This document shows positions 13,152 to 24,857 of a stretch of DNA of 64,000 bases, piece by piece; the first letter of the stretch is position 1, and every line of letters begins with the position of its first letter. The notes under the pieces are model-generated. The model was not told the origin of the DNA, ran no database searches, and saw only the letters and a program-made list of their open reading frames with translations. Location: NCBI GenBank assembly GCA_026936325.1, contig JAPTHN010000003.1:98179538-98243537 (forward strand), read 5' to 3'. Made by a program: the position numbers and the translations under genes. This DNA is from Platynereis dumerilii (taxonomy: Eukaryota; Annelida; Polychaeta; Phyllodocida; Nereididae).

Positions 13152-13353
13152 AGACCAGACATACTTGATTCTTAGCTTCTTTGAGCCAACAAGATTTTCT
13201 GCCGATCAAAAAAGGAAAGAAACTTACCAAAAATTTTATTTAAATGTTTGACACTTAATAAAATTGAGATTACAGTTGTTCTTACCATGCTACCGAATGA
13301 CGTTACTAAAGCGAGAGAGGGTCAGCGAAGCTAATAATCAATTATGTCCAGCC
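13152..13353. mobile_element. MITE of the GGCCACACATAATTGAT family, diverged copy
   Basis: The left end reads ACATACTTGATTCTTAGCTTC and the right end GCGAAGCTAATAATCAATTA, matching the inverted ends of the better preserved copies at 21031-21239 and 25463-25661. It also shares AAGATTTTCTGCCGATC just inside the left end with the 25463 copy. Length is about 200 bp. No coding capacity. Confidence 0.6.
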
Positions 13354-15223
13354 TAGGCCCTATTTTTCACGAATAATAATTCAAATCTCATTGTAGGCTA
13401 TGCATTGTTAATAAAACAATCAATTCTCAAAGTGAGTTAGTCGGCCGGATATTCATACAATTCCAATAAATAATTTTTGGCAAGGTTGAATATTGAATGG
13501 ACTTCTTATTTAAAGATTTTCATAAATCTGCAACTTGAGGACAAAATACCTCCAGAAGATAGTCCTTGACATTGAAAGGGCATTTTTAAATAAGTCAAGG
13601 TTACGAATTACAAAACACAAAAATTGTCTAACTATGAGAGCACTATTTTCATGTTCATGGGTGACCTATTTCACAAAATCATACTAGACTTCGCTTCAAT
13701 GCTCTATTAAATAGCTTCATCTCTTTTGTCGACTACCGAATACTCATGCAACAAAAACTTCTTGCAAAAATCCTTTGATACAATATATCACAAACACTGA
13801 AACAAACTGCAAGGTTAATATTGCTCAATTAAGTCAATTTACACTATGTACAATAACATACAATTATTGTTTTTACATTTTATACAGAGTTAACAAGCTG
13901 TATATAATTATATCTGACTACAACTGTACAACTTGCAAAATGCAATAAAGATCAGTAGGAAATACAAACTCATAATTTATAATAATAAAACACAGTGCTG
14001 TGTACCAAAATCACGACAATCTAACTAAATAACTGATCAATTTCTCATTATCTGATGTACCAGGGACAAAGTATGTCAATTCAGCTCAACAAAGCTGATT
14101 AATGTGACTCAATTAATTATCGATTGCACGATTCAGGCCTAGAAATTTCCCAGAAAACAATTTCATGAAATTTATGAAAACAATGAACCCGTATCGCGTA
14201 CTGACTATTCAGCAGTTACATAAAAATATATTTTTATGTAACTGCTGAATAGTCAGTACGCTCTGTCATCAATATTTTCTGTAAAATTTAACAAAGAATT
14301 CCTTTTGGTAATTTTTTTTAAATTGCCCTCATTACAAGAAAAATGTAGGCCTATTCCCAAACAAAATCCTAGCTGGAACACTGTTTTCAATTAGATGATA
14401 CAATAGGAGTGGAGCCCTTATCTAGAGTCATACCATCTTCAGTACTGCATTTTTAACCCCTGGATAACACTTAAGTTTCACTCCCTGCGCTCATTTAATG
14501 ATATTGCGAATAGTGAGAATAAATTCCCAATAGGCTCTGTCTTTTTTTTTTATCTTATCAACAATCATGAACACAGTCACACAGCAAGCACACTTTACAT
14601 GCTTTAGTAGCATGAATTGAGACACTTTATCATTACTTAAAAGCCAGGCCAATTGAACGTGCCAGAAAATGATACACTTATAAAAATAGGCCTATCTTCA
14701 TGATCTGACGCAATCTATTTCTTATTTATTTAGCATCTAAAATATCTTCATTGCATCAGATTTCTCTAAATTACTTACAATATCTAGGATTGTATAAGTG
14801 GACTGATTAACCTGTTTTGGTACACAGCACTGGTAAAAAATCTGTACAATGCACAAGTTCTTGTCAAATCGAAAATTTGATAGAATCTGAATAGATTCAA
14901 TAGATAGTTGTACATTAATATAATGTGGAGTTGCTCTACAGCTGCAATTGTGAATTTACTTCAAGCTTCGGAGTTTGATTCAAACTTTACAAAAAAGTCA
15001 AAAAGATTGTATATAGATCTATACACTTTACAGTGCAATTAAGTTGATCACAGTGAAGCCGTACTGAATAGGATATTTACACTGTTTTACAGTAATGTTA
15101 ATATCAATTAAGTCACAAATTACCTAAAATTATCAGTAAAAGCCAACTATGTACATTGTATTTATATCATGTATGTACTTGAACAAATAAAATGTCATTA
15201 AGTAATTATAAATTTGCAGTAAT
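13354..15223. other. AT-rich stretch downstream of PDP1, partly its probable 3' UTR
   Basis: The PDP1 stop codon is at 15224. No AATAAA on the minus strand is seen immediately after it; the nearest good ones are in the TTATTTATTT run at about 14730. The 3' UTR may therefore be 500 bases or more. A perfect 64-bp palindrome lies at 14197-14260. Nothing else coding is visible. Confidence 0.4.
14197..14260. repeat. Perfect 64-bp palindrome
   Basis: Bases 14197-14228 are the exact reverse complement of 14229-14260, with no spacer. The outer ends are CGTACTGAC and GTCAGTACG and the centre is AAAATATATTTT. Pairing stops abruptly on both sides. See the finding for possible meanings. Confidence 0.97.
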
Positions 15224-16814
15224 TCACTCGTCAGCTCTTTGCTGCATGTACCTCTCATCGAAAAAGATGACAGTGACCGTGATGTCGTCTCTGTAATACC
15301 TGACTACCTCGGGGGTAATCGTCAGCATCTCGGACACTTTCCGATGTTCTTTGCCGAGCCCATTGCGAATCAAATGAGTGGCAGAGTTCTGGTCGGTACT
15401 CTTGTTCGCTAACCCTTGTTTGCGCTTCTGCAGCAAGTCATTAATGTTGCCGATTGAAAGAGTCCGGTCCCGCAGGCGAAACTTCTCGTCCGTCTCCTTT
15501 CCTTCGAGGTATTCCCCGACGAGGCGGACTGCGTCACTGCTGCTCATCGTATCCCACAATCCATCTGTCGCCAAGATCAGGAATCGGTCGTTGGCTGTCA
15601 GTTTGTGGTGGACCACATCCGGGACGTTGTACAGATAAGGGGGCGAGTAATAGTTCATGGGAATGAGATTCTGTGCATACGGACTGTCCAGTATCTTAAC
15701 GACATTCTTCAAATCGCTGTTGGACCACTTAAAGCGAAAGTCTCCGAAAGCCCTGGTGGGAATCAGCTGCCCCAGGAGTCGGTTGTTCTTGATTACAAAA
15801 TTGTGCTCACTGGTCGGATGAGAAGATTTTAACCGATCTACTTCATCAGGACAGTTTATTGAATGGTCTCTGGTTAGAGGCTTCGCTATCCAGTTACCGT
15901 TGTTGTCAATCTGGCCAATGACAGCTCTGCAGTCTCCAAGGCTAGCGACATGCACGTCGAGATCGTTGATGTGTGCAACAGTCCCACACGCCCCTGAGAG
16001 ACCCACTTCCAAAGCCTCCAGGTTGAGACTGCCTCCGAGGGGTAACGCCTCTGCAGACATGTCACTGTCCAGTTGGACGAAGGCCGCCTGCAAGGCCTGA
16101 GCCACTAAGTCCTCTTCACCATCAGTGTCCATGAACCCAGCAGTGGACAGGTTGTTGATCACAAACTTCTGCAAGCTGTTTCTGTGAAGACTTGACATCT
16201 CTTCGTTGCTGTAATCGTTGTTGTTGTAGTGCCACTGAAGCAGTTCCATTCCACTATCGGTCTTCAACGAATGACTGTACTCCTCCTGCTTCTCCACAGG
16301 CAACAGAGAGACTGCGATGTACTCAAAGAGCCTCTCGCTGACGGCCTGTGCACACGCCAACCCTCCATGGCCATCGTACACAGCATACAGCGTCCCATTT
16401 GTATGAGCTAGGCGCGCCTGTCTGCGTCGGTCCTCACAGGGGAAGTTGGATCCAAGCTGGTTGCTTTCATAGCCTTTTATCTCATGTAGAATATTGTTGG
16501 TCGTATTTTCAAGTGATGTCTCGTTGACGGCAAGTAAGGAAGTCACTTGCAGTGGCGAGAGAGTCGGTACATATCCGTGATCATCGGGCAGAACTAGTCT
16601 CTGCGGAAATAAGTCTGCATTTTTAGCGTATTGTCGCTGTCCGTGTTTTCCGAGTCGTAGCCCATGGTTGAACGCCTCTTTGCTGAATCGACCGCTGATC
16701 CTGCCCAACTGTCTGGCCATTCAGCAGGTAAGGTACTGACTGATGTGAGAACTTGGCTGTGAAAATGAAATCCTGGTTTTCTGAGGTGTGACTGGAGTGC
16801 CTTGTTTGCCACTT
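15224..16814 (-). CDS. PDP1: Pyruvate dehydrogenase phosphatase catalytic subunit (PDP1-like), intronless CDS 16720-15224
   Basis: The 498-residue PPM/PP2C-family Ser/Thr phosphatase removes phosphate from the E1 alpha subunit of pyruvate dehydrogenase in the mitochondrial matrix and so reactivates the complex. Metal-binding motifs are in order: CEDRRR (residues 95-100), YDGHGG (115-120), the LGDCRAV block (261-267), RAFGDF (323-328), ATDGLWD (384-390) and RDDIT near 477-481. SERLFEYIAVSLLP and NYYSPPYL are typical of PDP rather than other PP2Cs. The length is a little under the human protein (about 537) and the N-terminus is Arg-rich with few acidic residues, as in a mitochondrial presequence. 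An in-frame TGA directly precedes the ATG, which fixes the start. The exon begins at 16814 after TCTTGCTCTTTCAG, so there is an upstream noncoding exon. An uninterrupted coding exon also fits vertebrate PDP1. I cannot separate PDP1 from PDP2 ancestry by eye. Confidence 0.95.
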
Positions 16815-17137
16815 CTGAAAGAGCAAGACAAAAATCCACTTATTAACTGATCATGCAATGCCAAGACTAATCACGCCACAGTGCAGTGCAGTATTGGGAA
16901 CACAGGGTCAATTTGCCAGTGATCATATGTGCAATGCGTACAGACTCGTGGCCCAGTGCATAACATTTGGCTTTACAAGATTTCTAGATCAGAGATTGAG
17001 AATGAGATTATCACGCGAGTCAGGCATGGCTGCTCAATCATAACATTACACAATCAGCGCCATAATCTTGAATCAAAAATCACTTCAATTCCAATTCTTA
17101 CTAAGTCAAACTGTGATACACGCACTCATTCACATAC

Positions 17138-17260
17138 CTACGACCGTGAATTCTTTCTCAATTGGAGAAAAACCTTCAATTCTCCTTGGAAAGGTCTTTC
17201 TCCGTGCCGTATTTGTCGAGCGACCTTCACATTGACCTATTTATTGAAGAGAGCTCGTCA
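17138..17260 (-). other. PDP1: Possible noncoding first exon of PDP1
   Basis: A minus-strand donor, CGGTCGTAG followed by GTATGTG (exon end 17138), lies upstream of the PDP1 acceptor at 16814 and close to the shared promoter. This makes an intron of 323 bases. The 5' limit is a guess; transcription probably begins near the E-box at 17258. Confidence 0.4.
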
Positions 17261-17400
17261 CGTGACTAGTCAAAGTGGTAGTGCGAGGGCGCCACCTGAA
17301 ATAGGTCAACCACAAATCTGGGTCACAAGTGTCAAGTGAACTTCTGACAGGCTGGTCGTGTTGACAATGTCAATGACAGGTTGACAGCTGAAAGCATTTT
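17239..17400. promoter_or_regulatory. Bidirectional PDP1/APRT promoter with a GTCACGTGAC E-box
   Basis: The space between the PDP1 first-exon donor and the APRT first-exon donor is only about 280 bases and is richer in CpG than its surroundings (GGCGCCACC, GCTCGTC). It contains the palindrome GTCACGTGAC at 17258-17267. This is an E-box with the flanks preferred by USF and MiT/TFE factors; the same decamer is the published CLEAR-type consensus. The head-to-head arrangement and short gap make a shared promoter likely. Factor binding is inference. Confidence 0.6.
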
Positions 17401-17594
17401 GATTTTGCATTTGTGAGGAAAGGTAAGACGATCTCTAGGCCTATGTGATAAATATATCATGTCAGTCTCTGGCTGGCCTGTTTTACTTGGCCAGTTGACT
17501 GTTTTAAAAGCTCAGTTGACAGTGATTTTGTTTTGCTTTAAATTGAAGTTCAACTTAATCTTGTTCCCATTCAGATTTTCAGACCACATTGTGA

Positions 17595-20500
17595 ATGACC
17601 ATGACAGCCCCAGATGATGTACTCAAAAGGATCAAGGATAACATTGGAGCTCATCCGGACTTTCCAATAAAGGGTATAATTTTTCGGTAGGTTTTAGACA
17701 AGTAAATAAGTTAAAATAGCTAGGCTATATTTATAAGAGGGGGGGCTGTCCCCCCATCACCCTTGTGAACTTTTAAAATATACGATACAATTACTACGTC
17801 AATTAGCGTATGGTTGCCCCTCCAGAAAATTGCGTGTCATGCCTATAATTGGATCACTTGCACATTTTTGCCTGGCATATTAAAATTTGTGAAAGTAAAC
17901 TGAAGCAATTTAAATGACGCAATTAACTTTAATTGTCCTTTTGATTTTTGCAGGGACGTTTTTCCCTTGATGAGGAAACCTGATGTCTTCAGGGAATGCA
18001 TTCAAGTCATGACGGACCGCATCAAGGGCGTCTGCCCTGATGTATCCGCCATAGTGGGGCTTGATGCGAGAGGGTTCATCTTTGCCCCTTTAATTGCCCA
18101 GAGTTTAAACGTCTCGTTCGTTCCTGTTCGCAAAAAGGGCAAGCTCCCAGGATCTACGATGTCTGCTGACTATACGCTAGAATATGGCAAGGTAAATAAA
18201 TTGATTGAAGAAATATGGCTTTGAATTTGAGGATAATTGTGACACAAATGTAGGCCAGATATAAAATAATTCTAGCTTCTTAGGTTAACTTACCAAACCA
18301 ATTTTCTGGCGATGCAAAAAAGCTGACAAAATTTTATGAGTGACCGAAAAGGAGAGATTACAGCTTTGCAGCTTTTGTTTTTTTCCATACCGAGGCCCAA
18401 TCGACCAAAAAAAGTGCCTCCAGAAGATTAGAGAATCTAAGGGTCAATTTTGTTTGGCCTTTTAACTAAGATACATTTTTTGCAGGACTGCTTGGAAGTG
18501 CAAAAGGACTCAATTCTTCCTGGACAGAAGGTCGTTATAGTGGATGATTTGCTGGCAACTGGGGGTAAATATTGAATAACTAGCATTCACCCGTGATAAA
18601 GGATATACTTTGGCAGTGTGGAGAATGAGTGAATGAATGAAGCAATCAATCAATGTGGGTATAGATCTATGTATCTATGTATCTATGTATCTATCAATCT
18701 ATCAATCTATGTGGATTTATTGACATTTTCCTGATCCATGCCCACAGGCCAATAACTTTACCTGATTTCATAACAGTGAAATAGCAAGGTCACAATGGGC
18801 AGTTCATTCTGAAGTGGCCATTTGATGGCCAGCTTGGATGTCTCAACATGTTTCCGATTCATACCCACAGGCCAATATCTGTACAAAATTTCATAACTCT
18901 AAGTGAAATATTTAGATCACAATGGGCAGTTCAAGAAATGAAGAAAGATGGCTGCCAAAATGGCCGCCATCTTGGATTTCTCAACATTTTCCCGATCTAT
19001 ACCCGCAGGTCAATACCTGTACCAAATTTTCTCTAAGTGAACTATTAAGGTCACATTGGGCAGGTCAAGAAATGAAGAAAGATAGCTTCCAAAATGGTCG
19101 CCATCTTGGATTTCTCAACATGTTCCCGGTCCATACGCACAGGTAAAATACCTGTGGCAAATGTCATAACCGTAAGTGAAATATTAAGGTCACAATGTGC
19201 AGTTCAAGAAATGAGGAGAGATTGCTGGCAAAATGGCCACCACGTAATGGCCACCAGCTTGGATTTCTCAACATATTCCTGATCGATACCCACAGGCCAA
19301 TACCTGTCCCAAATTTCATAATTCTGCGCGAAATATTGAGATCACAATGGGCAGTTCAAGAATGAAGAAAGATGGCTGCCAGCTGCCACAAAATGGCCAC
19401 CATGTAGGATTTCTCAATATGTTGCAGATCAATACCCAAAGGCCAATACCTGTACCAAATTTTATAACTCTAAGCGAAATATTAAGATCACAATGGGCAG
19501 TTAAAAAAATTAAGATGGCTGCCAAAATGGCTGTCATCTTGGATTTCTCAACATGTTCCTGATCAGTACCCACAAGGCAATACCCGTGCCAAATGTCATA
19601 AGTGTAAGTGAAATATTAAGGTCACAATGGGCAGTTCAAGAAATGAAGAAAGATGGCTGCCAAAATGGCCACCACAAAATGGCTGCCATCTTGGATTTCT
19701 CAACATGTTCCAGATCAATACCCACAGGCCAATACCTGTCGAAAATTTCATAACTCTAAGCGACATATAAAGGTCAGAATGGGCAGTTAAGAAAATGAAG
19801 AAAGATGGCTGCCAAAATGGCTGCCATCTTGGATTTCTCAACATTTTCCTGATCCATACCCACAGGCCAATACCTGTGCCAAATGTCATAAGTGTAAGTG
19901 AAATATTAAGGTCACAATGGGCAGTTGAACAATGAAGAAAGATGGCTACCAAAATAGACGCCATCTTGGATTTCCAAAATGGCCGCCATCTTGGTTTCTC
20001 AACATGTTCCTGATCGACACCCACAGGCCAATGCCTGTACCAAATTTTTTAACTGCAAGTGAAATATTAAGGTCACAATGGGCAGTTCAAGGATGAAGAA
20101 AGGTGGCTGCCAAAATGGCCGCCACAAAACGGCCGCCGTCTTGGATTTCTCGACAACTGCCCAAATGATACCCATAGCCCTATACCTGTACCAAATTTCA
20201 TAACTCTAAGTGGAAAAATGAGAAAGCCTTATGGGTGAGTGTAAAATGAGCACACAAGATGGCCACCGAGAATATTATTATAGGATTATTACAACAGCTC
20301 TTTTATATTTTATATAAAAATATATGTATTTTTTATGTGCATACTTCAGCAGACCAGTCAGTCACAGCTGACTCCACAGATTAATCCTCAGTGCTGACAT
20401 ATAATCAGCTAAAAATATATATCTGCTTTTATATTGTAATCCACATTTTACAAGCTCTGGGCATTTTATCACAATAATTCTCTCTCTTTTTTTTAAGTTC

Positions 20501-20941
20501 AGATGATGCTTTTTTTATCATTTGAAATTATTGAATTGTCATAAAGCAGGCGTATCCACTTGAATAAAGACATACTGTGAACATAATATATAAATATAAT
20601 ATATTACATACACACATATATTAACTGTTAGCCTTTACACCATGATCCGGAGTATAAATTTTTATCGACATGAAACAATTTCAAGAATCATTGAAGAATG
20701 GCATGAGCATGCCAATTAGCTTGCAACATATCGTTGGGTATCGGCAGTGATTCAGCTCACTAATTGACCAAATTCATATTCTTGCCGTTTTTCAGGGACT
20801 ATGAAGGCAGCGCATGAACTGATGCAAGCAATGAAAGCGGACGTAGTGGAATGTATGGTTGTGATAGAATTACCAGATCTGAAAGGAAGGGACAAGATAC
20901 CCACTAATCTTTACTCACTGGTCAAGTTTGAGGGCGATTAG
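17595..20941 (+). CDS. APRT: Adenine phosphoribosyltransferase
   Basis: Coding exons are 17595-17686, 17954-18191, 18486-18564 and 20796-20941 (TAG at 20939-20941), giving about 184 residues against 180 in human. APRT converts adenine and PRPP to AMP in the cytosol (purine salvage). Seen directly: [15 protein letters not shown], the [12 protein letters not shown] segment, RKKGKLPG (flexible loop region), TLEYGK, and the PRPP-binding loop [13 protein letters not shown] at residues 126-138, split by intron 3. The C-terminus is [12 protein letters not shown] ending FEGD. All four exons join in phase with GT-AG ends (donors GTAGGT, GTAAAT, GTAAAT; acceptors TTTGCAG, TTTTTGCAG, TTTTTCAG). Two in-frame ATGs, at 17595 and 17601, compete for the start and either is plausible. 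A noncoding first exon ends at 17422 (donor GTAAGA) and splices to 17575. Intron 2 and the 3' UTR each hold a MITE, and intron 3 is filled with satellite. Confidence 0.96.
18253..18459. mobile_element. MITE of the GGCCACACATAATTGAT family, diverged copy in APRT intron 2
   Basis: The left end GGCCAGATATAAAATAATTC is followed by TAGCTTCTT. The right end reads GAATCTAAGGGTCAATTTTG and closes in GGCC. Internally CCAATCGACC and AAAAAGTGCCTCCAGAAGATT correspond to the better copy at 25463-25661. No coding capacity; it sits just upstream of APRT exon 3. Confidence 0.6.
18660..18712. repeat. GTATCTAT/CAATCTAT short tandem repeat
   Basis: Four to six units of an 8-base ATCTATGT/ATCTATCA motif directly precede the satellite in APRT intron 3. 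Confidence 0.8.
18725..20240. repeat. Satellite, about 11 units of 120-160 bp, filling APRT intron 3
   Basis: The anchor word CACAGGCCAATACCTG or close variants recurs near 18746, 18866, 19006, 19136, 19290, 19435, 19570, 19720, 19860, 20021 and 20173, a mean period of about 143 bp. Each unit also has AAATATTAAGGTCACAATGG, GGCAGTTCAAGAAATGAAG and one or more AAGATGGC/GCCATCTT words. Length differences come mostly from extra AAAATGGCCACCAC blocks. The frames open across it shift from unit to unit and are not genes. Confidence 0.93.
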
Positions 20942-21030
20942 ACGAATGGAGATGATTACAGAATTTATTTTATGAATGCTATTTCTTATGTGCCATCCAT
21001 TGATGTTGTTGTTCACTGCCATGTTGATAA

Positions 21031-21239
21031 GGCCACACATAATTGATCTCTAGCTTCTCGGATCCTCTCAAGGCACTTTTTCTAGGGTCGGTCGGTAGGA
21101 CAAAAAAAAAAAGGTAAAAAAAAAATTTTTTATAATGTCAAAAAAAAATTTTTATTTTTTTTTCAATTTTTTTTTTCCATCGGCGCTGTATCTATTGTGT
21201 CGGCGGGTCCGCGAAGCTAAGAATCAATTATGTGTGGCC
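21031..21239. mobile_element. MITE, best-preserved copy of the GGCCACACATAATTGAT family
   Basis: Inverted ends GGCCACACATAATTGAT at 21031 and ATCAATTATGTGTGGCC ending at 21239 match exactly over 17 bases and more loosely beyond (TAGCTTCTCGGA against TCCGCGAAGCTA). Both sides are flanked by TAA, a 3-bp duplication that suits the PIF/Harbinger group. The interior is poly-A and poly-T with no coding capacity. The element lies in the probable APRT 3' UTR. Confidence 0.85.
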
Positions 21240-22237
21240 TAATGTTATGCTATAAATGGCTCAATGTGTACCATGCAACTTAACAAGGAATGTTTTAGAA
21301 AAATGTATCAATTTATATTCGAGTTACAGCTATACCTCAAGCAATTTTTCTCAACTTCCGTGATCGTTACTGAATATGCACTTGATGATACTGGGTTTAT
21401 TACCCTGATTATATGGGTATTCTTTTCATGTTTTAATGGAATATTTGCACTTAAGATTGTCATAATTGTCTGATGTGTCAGTTCGAGGAAGCTGTCCAAT
21501 TGTTTGTTCAGCCCATTCCATGTTAAATCTGAGTACTGTATAATAAGAGTGACAGACATTAAAGTAATTAAATGAAATGTTGTCCTGGAAGTTATTAATT
21601 TAGTGTCAGTGTTGAAAACTGAAAATCAGTGGCACATATTGCTAACATGTCGTTCTTTCTAAAAAAATGTCCAGAAAAAAGGTTCTATCAGTTAATTACA
21701 TAGCCTGTCGGAGACAATCAAATTCTACTTATCAAATCTGAGACCATCAACGGCAACCAATATGTCAGCCTTAACCAAAAGGCCTCTTCCATGCACAAGC
21801 TCTATAACCAACTCTTAATCCATGGGGCCTGGGTTCTGCATTATGAATATGGGAAATGGGCATACTATTGAAGACCAAGCAAGGGAATTACAGAAGACAT
21901 ACAAATAGACCAACCAGACATCTAGCATTGAATACTACTACAAGTCAACTTCACTTCCATCTAACTTGATGACAAGAGACTAGTCATACCAAAAAAACAG
22001 CAAGAGCATGTACAACATTCATGTGCAACTACATCGTACACTTGCCAAACTTCTCACAAGTACTTCAGTCTCAGCGTGAAGTGCCGTTGAGTAGCATTTG
22101 GGAATGTGGCTCTACTCACTACAACTCACCAGATGGCAGAGACAGGAAAGGCTTTGCAACACTAAGTACAATTCGGCTGCGCCTTTAGAATTCTCTCATT
22201 AAAGCTAAGGAACTCCTGTAACCAATCTGTCTCAAGC

Positions 22238-22324
22238 GATGCAACACACAAGTGAGTGAGTTTGTGTTTTAGCCCATCAGCACCTGTGACTGGACTGTTT
22301 AGAGGCAACAGATGCAATACACAA
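22238..22324 (-). mobile_element. Short retroposed SINE fragment (family B) with 14-bp target duplication
   Basis: The insert at 22252-22310 (GTGAGTGAGTTTGTGTTTTA, then CATCAGCACCTGTGAC and TTTAGAGG) is flanked by GATGCAACACACAA and GATGCAATACACAA, a 14-bp duplication with one mismatch. Read on the minus strand it ends in an ACTC-type tail, as a LINE-mobilised SINE would. Related fragments are near 33605, 33863, 42445 and 47575. Confidence 0.75.
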
Positions 22325-22365
22325 ATGCAATACACAAATGACAGCATTAATGGAAATATTCAACT

Positions 22366-24857
22366 AATTTATTACTTATATATAACAATGTTCGTTTATG
22401 TATGAATACAATTAACCAAGTCAGGTTTTTACATGTTCAGACGTAAAGTCTTTAAAACAACAGTTACAGCACCGATAATACTGAGCTAATTAGTTAGGAG
22501 TTAAGTGACAGGTCTTCCTTCAATTACATGACATAGCTTTACATTATATACAGTAGTATTGCAATGACTAAATTTTTACAATTAGGTTAACAAGTTTCAT
22601 TTTTAAATTGCGCTGACAGATACACTAAGTTATCACGTTACTTTTGATCAATGCAAATAAGGATACGAGCATTCAAGTTGTTCCAACATTTCAATATTAT
22701 AAATTGTGTTTACAGAACTTTACAGTTTGTTAAATCTAACTTTACACAAGTATTTCTACCCAGCTTAATATACAACATAGCTCCATTTCATGATATGCAC
22801 CAGTTAAATGACACGCAACAATTTTAATAACAATGTTAAACAAAAACAACGAAAACCTAACATCCATTTCATTAAAGTCAAGATGACCACATAATACAGT
22901 TTAATCAATCATACAAAATGCGGTAACTGAAATATACACTTGTGCGAACAATAAATTGTCGACCTAGAGCTATCAAAAAAAAATTTTAACAAGATCATTT
23001 GGCACCGACTGCAAAAACCAACTACCGTACCTGAAAAACAGAAATTTCACCTGAAAAACAAATCCTCATACTCCTACTTCTGTTCTACTGGGCTACTAAA
23101 TATAACTGACTAGTTCTAAACAATGATCACACTACTTTCTAGTATAGGGCAACACAGATCTCATTCAAATATAAAGATGCAGCAAAAATCACATTTTCAT
23201 TTCTACAACTTTTAATCAATTCAATGAGCAAAATCCAGCACCATTTTGCAGAAATTTAACAATACTGTAAAGCAATATAATCTATCAGATGTAATCTTCA
23301 ATGACATAATCTGCAAGCCAATGTCGTCAGATCTAATACACCGGAAAAACATGGTATAAATTTAATGCCCAGGCCTTCATAGGACTTGCTCACAACAGAA
23401 AGAGAAATATTTATCAGTCACGACAAAAGTTCAAAAGTAAATCGCAAAGAAATCTCTGAACAACAAAAATTACCCTGTTAACACATACAGGTGGAGCTTT
23501 GGTGTTGATCATGTGGCTATTTTCTCCAAAAGAAACAAATTTCAATTGAAGCAAAATATTTTCCGTCGCATGAACTTAAAGATTTTTTAATTCCAGGCAA
23601 ATTGGGCTTGTCTGAATTATCAAAATAAGGAGGGTAGTTGAGATAGGAATAACTTTAGTGCATTATAAGTTTACACTCTACAATAAGATCCAACAGTAGC
23701 AATTAAACGGCAAATCTTGGGTAATTTAGGGGTCGTCAACACGTCAATGGTGAAAATGAGGTTAAATGACTAAAATATGCCAGAGCACCATAAAATACGA
23801 CTTAGTAAATAAACTTATCTAACAGAAGTAAACAACTATAACAGAACTATAACAGAACAAAAACGCAGTATTACTAAGATATACAAATTAATTAATGAAA
23901 TTATACATACATGTGCAAACATCACATACAGAAATTTATACATTCAATTGCTTCAAAACACACAATTTTCAATGTAAGTCGAAATATCAATTGACCCAAA
24001 TTATAGCATGAATTCCACCACATAAACACAATCATGCAGATACATCAGAAGCAAGTAAAGCTGGCAAGTGACAAATTCAAGGGCTCAAGGCAACATAAAT
24101 GGTTGGCCAAGCACGATAATGTCTAACGAGATATAGGCACCAAATCATGATCATAGGTAACTGAATGGCTACTTACAGTATTATGATATATATATAGCAG
24201 ATCATCTCTCCAACATAATGCCACTAAACTTGACTAATTTTATCAAGAGAACAAAACTAGTACCATGAACGATCTAGCCAAACGACAATTTGTCAAGCTA
24301 AACTACTGACAAAAGTCTAAATATAAGACTAACAAATAATAAATTATTGTATAACATAGTATGTACAGCTCTCAGTGGAGGGTTGAACGCTGCTATTTGA
24401 GTAAGTTGACAACAAGAATCTGAGGATTCAACACCTGGGAAGTTTTTGCAACAAAATATGTGATTCAAGGAAAGGACCGCTCTGCCTCAACGACATGTCC
24501 TTCAAACAGCACGCAAAACAAGACAATTTCAGAGCAATACAAGACAATTTCAGAGAAATAAGTGTGAGTAAAGTATATTTAAAAGTAATAAACTTCAAAT
24601 TATGCAAAATGAAGGCAGATCTATATATTTCAAGGCCTAGCAGAAAGATCTTAGAATCATAAGATTTCACACAAAAAAGAACTTCACAAAAAAGAAGTGT
24701 TGCTAGGCAACTGTTGCATGGCAACAAGGACAGTTTGACAGCAATGCAGGTTACACCTGACTTATTCTAAGATCTATTCTTCAGCAGTCACGAGTGGTGA
24801 TTACATCACAAATACAAGCATGGAGAAAATCGGGAGTCTCAATTGCCAAGAATGACT
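22366..24857 (-). other. Probable 3' UTR of the large minus-strand gene
   Basis: No exon or repeat of note. The stop codon of the upstream gene is at 24858-24860 and the first clear minus-strand AATAAA is at about 22366-22371. A 3' UTR of about 2.5 kb is possible; it is uniformly AT-rich with no competing gene. Confidence 0.4.

Larger units (their letters stand above)
20942..22365 (+). other. APRT 3' side and intergenic DNA
   Basis: The APRT stop is at 20939-20941. No early AATAAA is seen; ATTAAA at about 21558 is a possible poly(A) signal, which would put the MITE at 21031 within the 3' UTR. From 21700 to 22365 I see no coding exon, only the short SINE fragment at 22252. Confidence 0.4.

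Noticed and set aside
15378-16411. Plus-strand ORFs within PDP1
   Set aside because: They are antisense shadows of the PDP1 coding exon, whose motifs and length are decisive.
18848-20024. Several ORFs of 60-140 residues on both strands in APRT intron 3
   Set aside because: They run through the 143-bp satellite, change frame from unit to unit, and have no splice or start signals.
21660-22200. A worn coding pseudogene downstream of APRT
   Set aside because: The composition is less AT-rich here, but no frame stays open and no family motif could be read.
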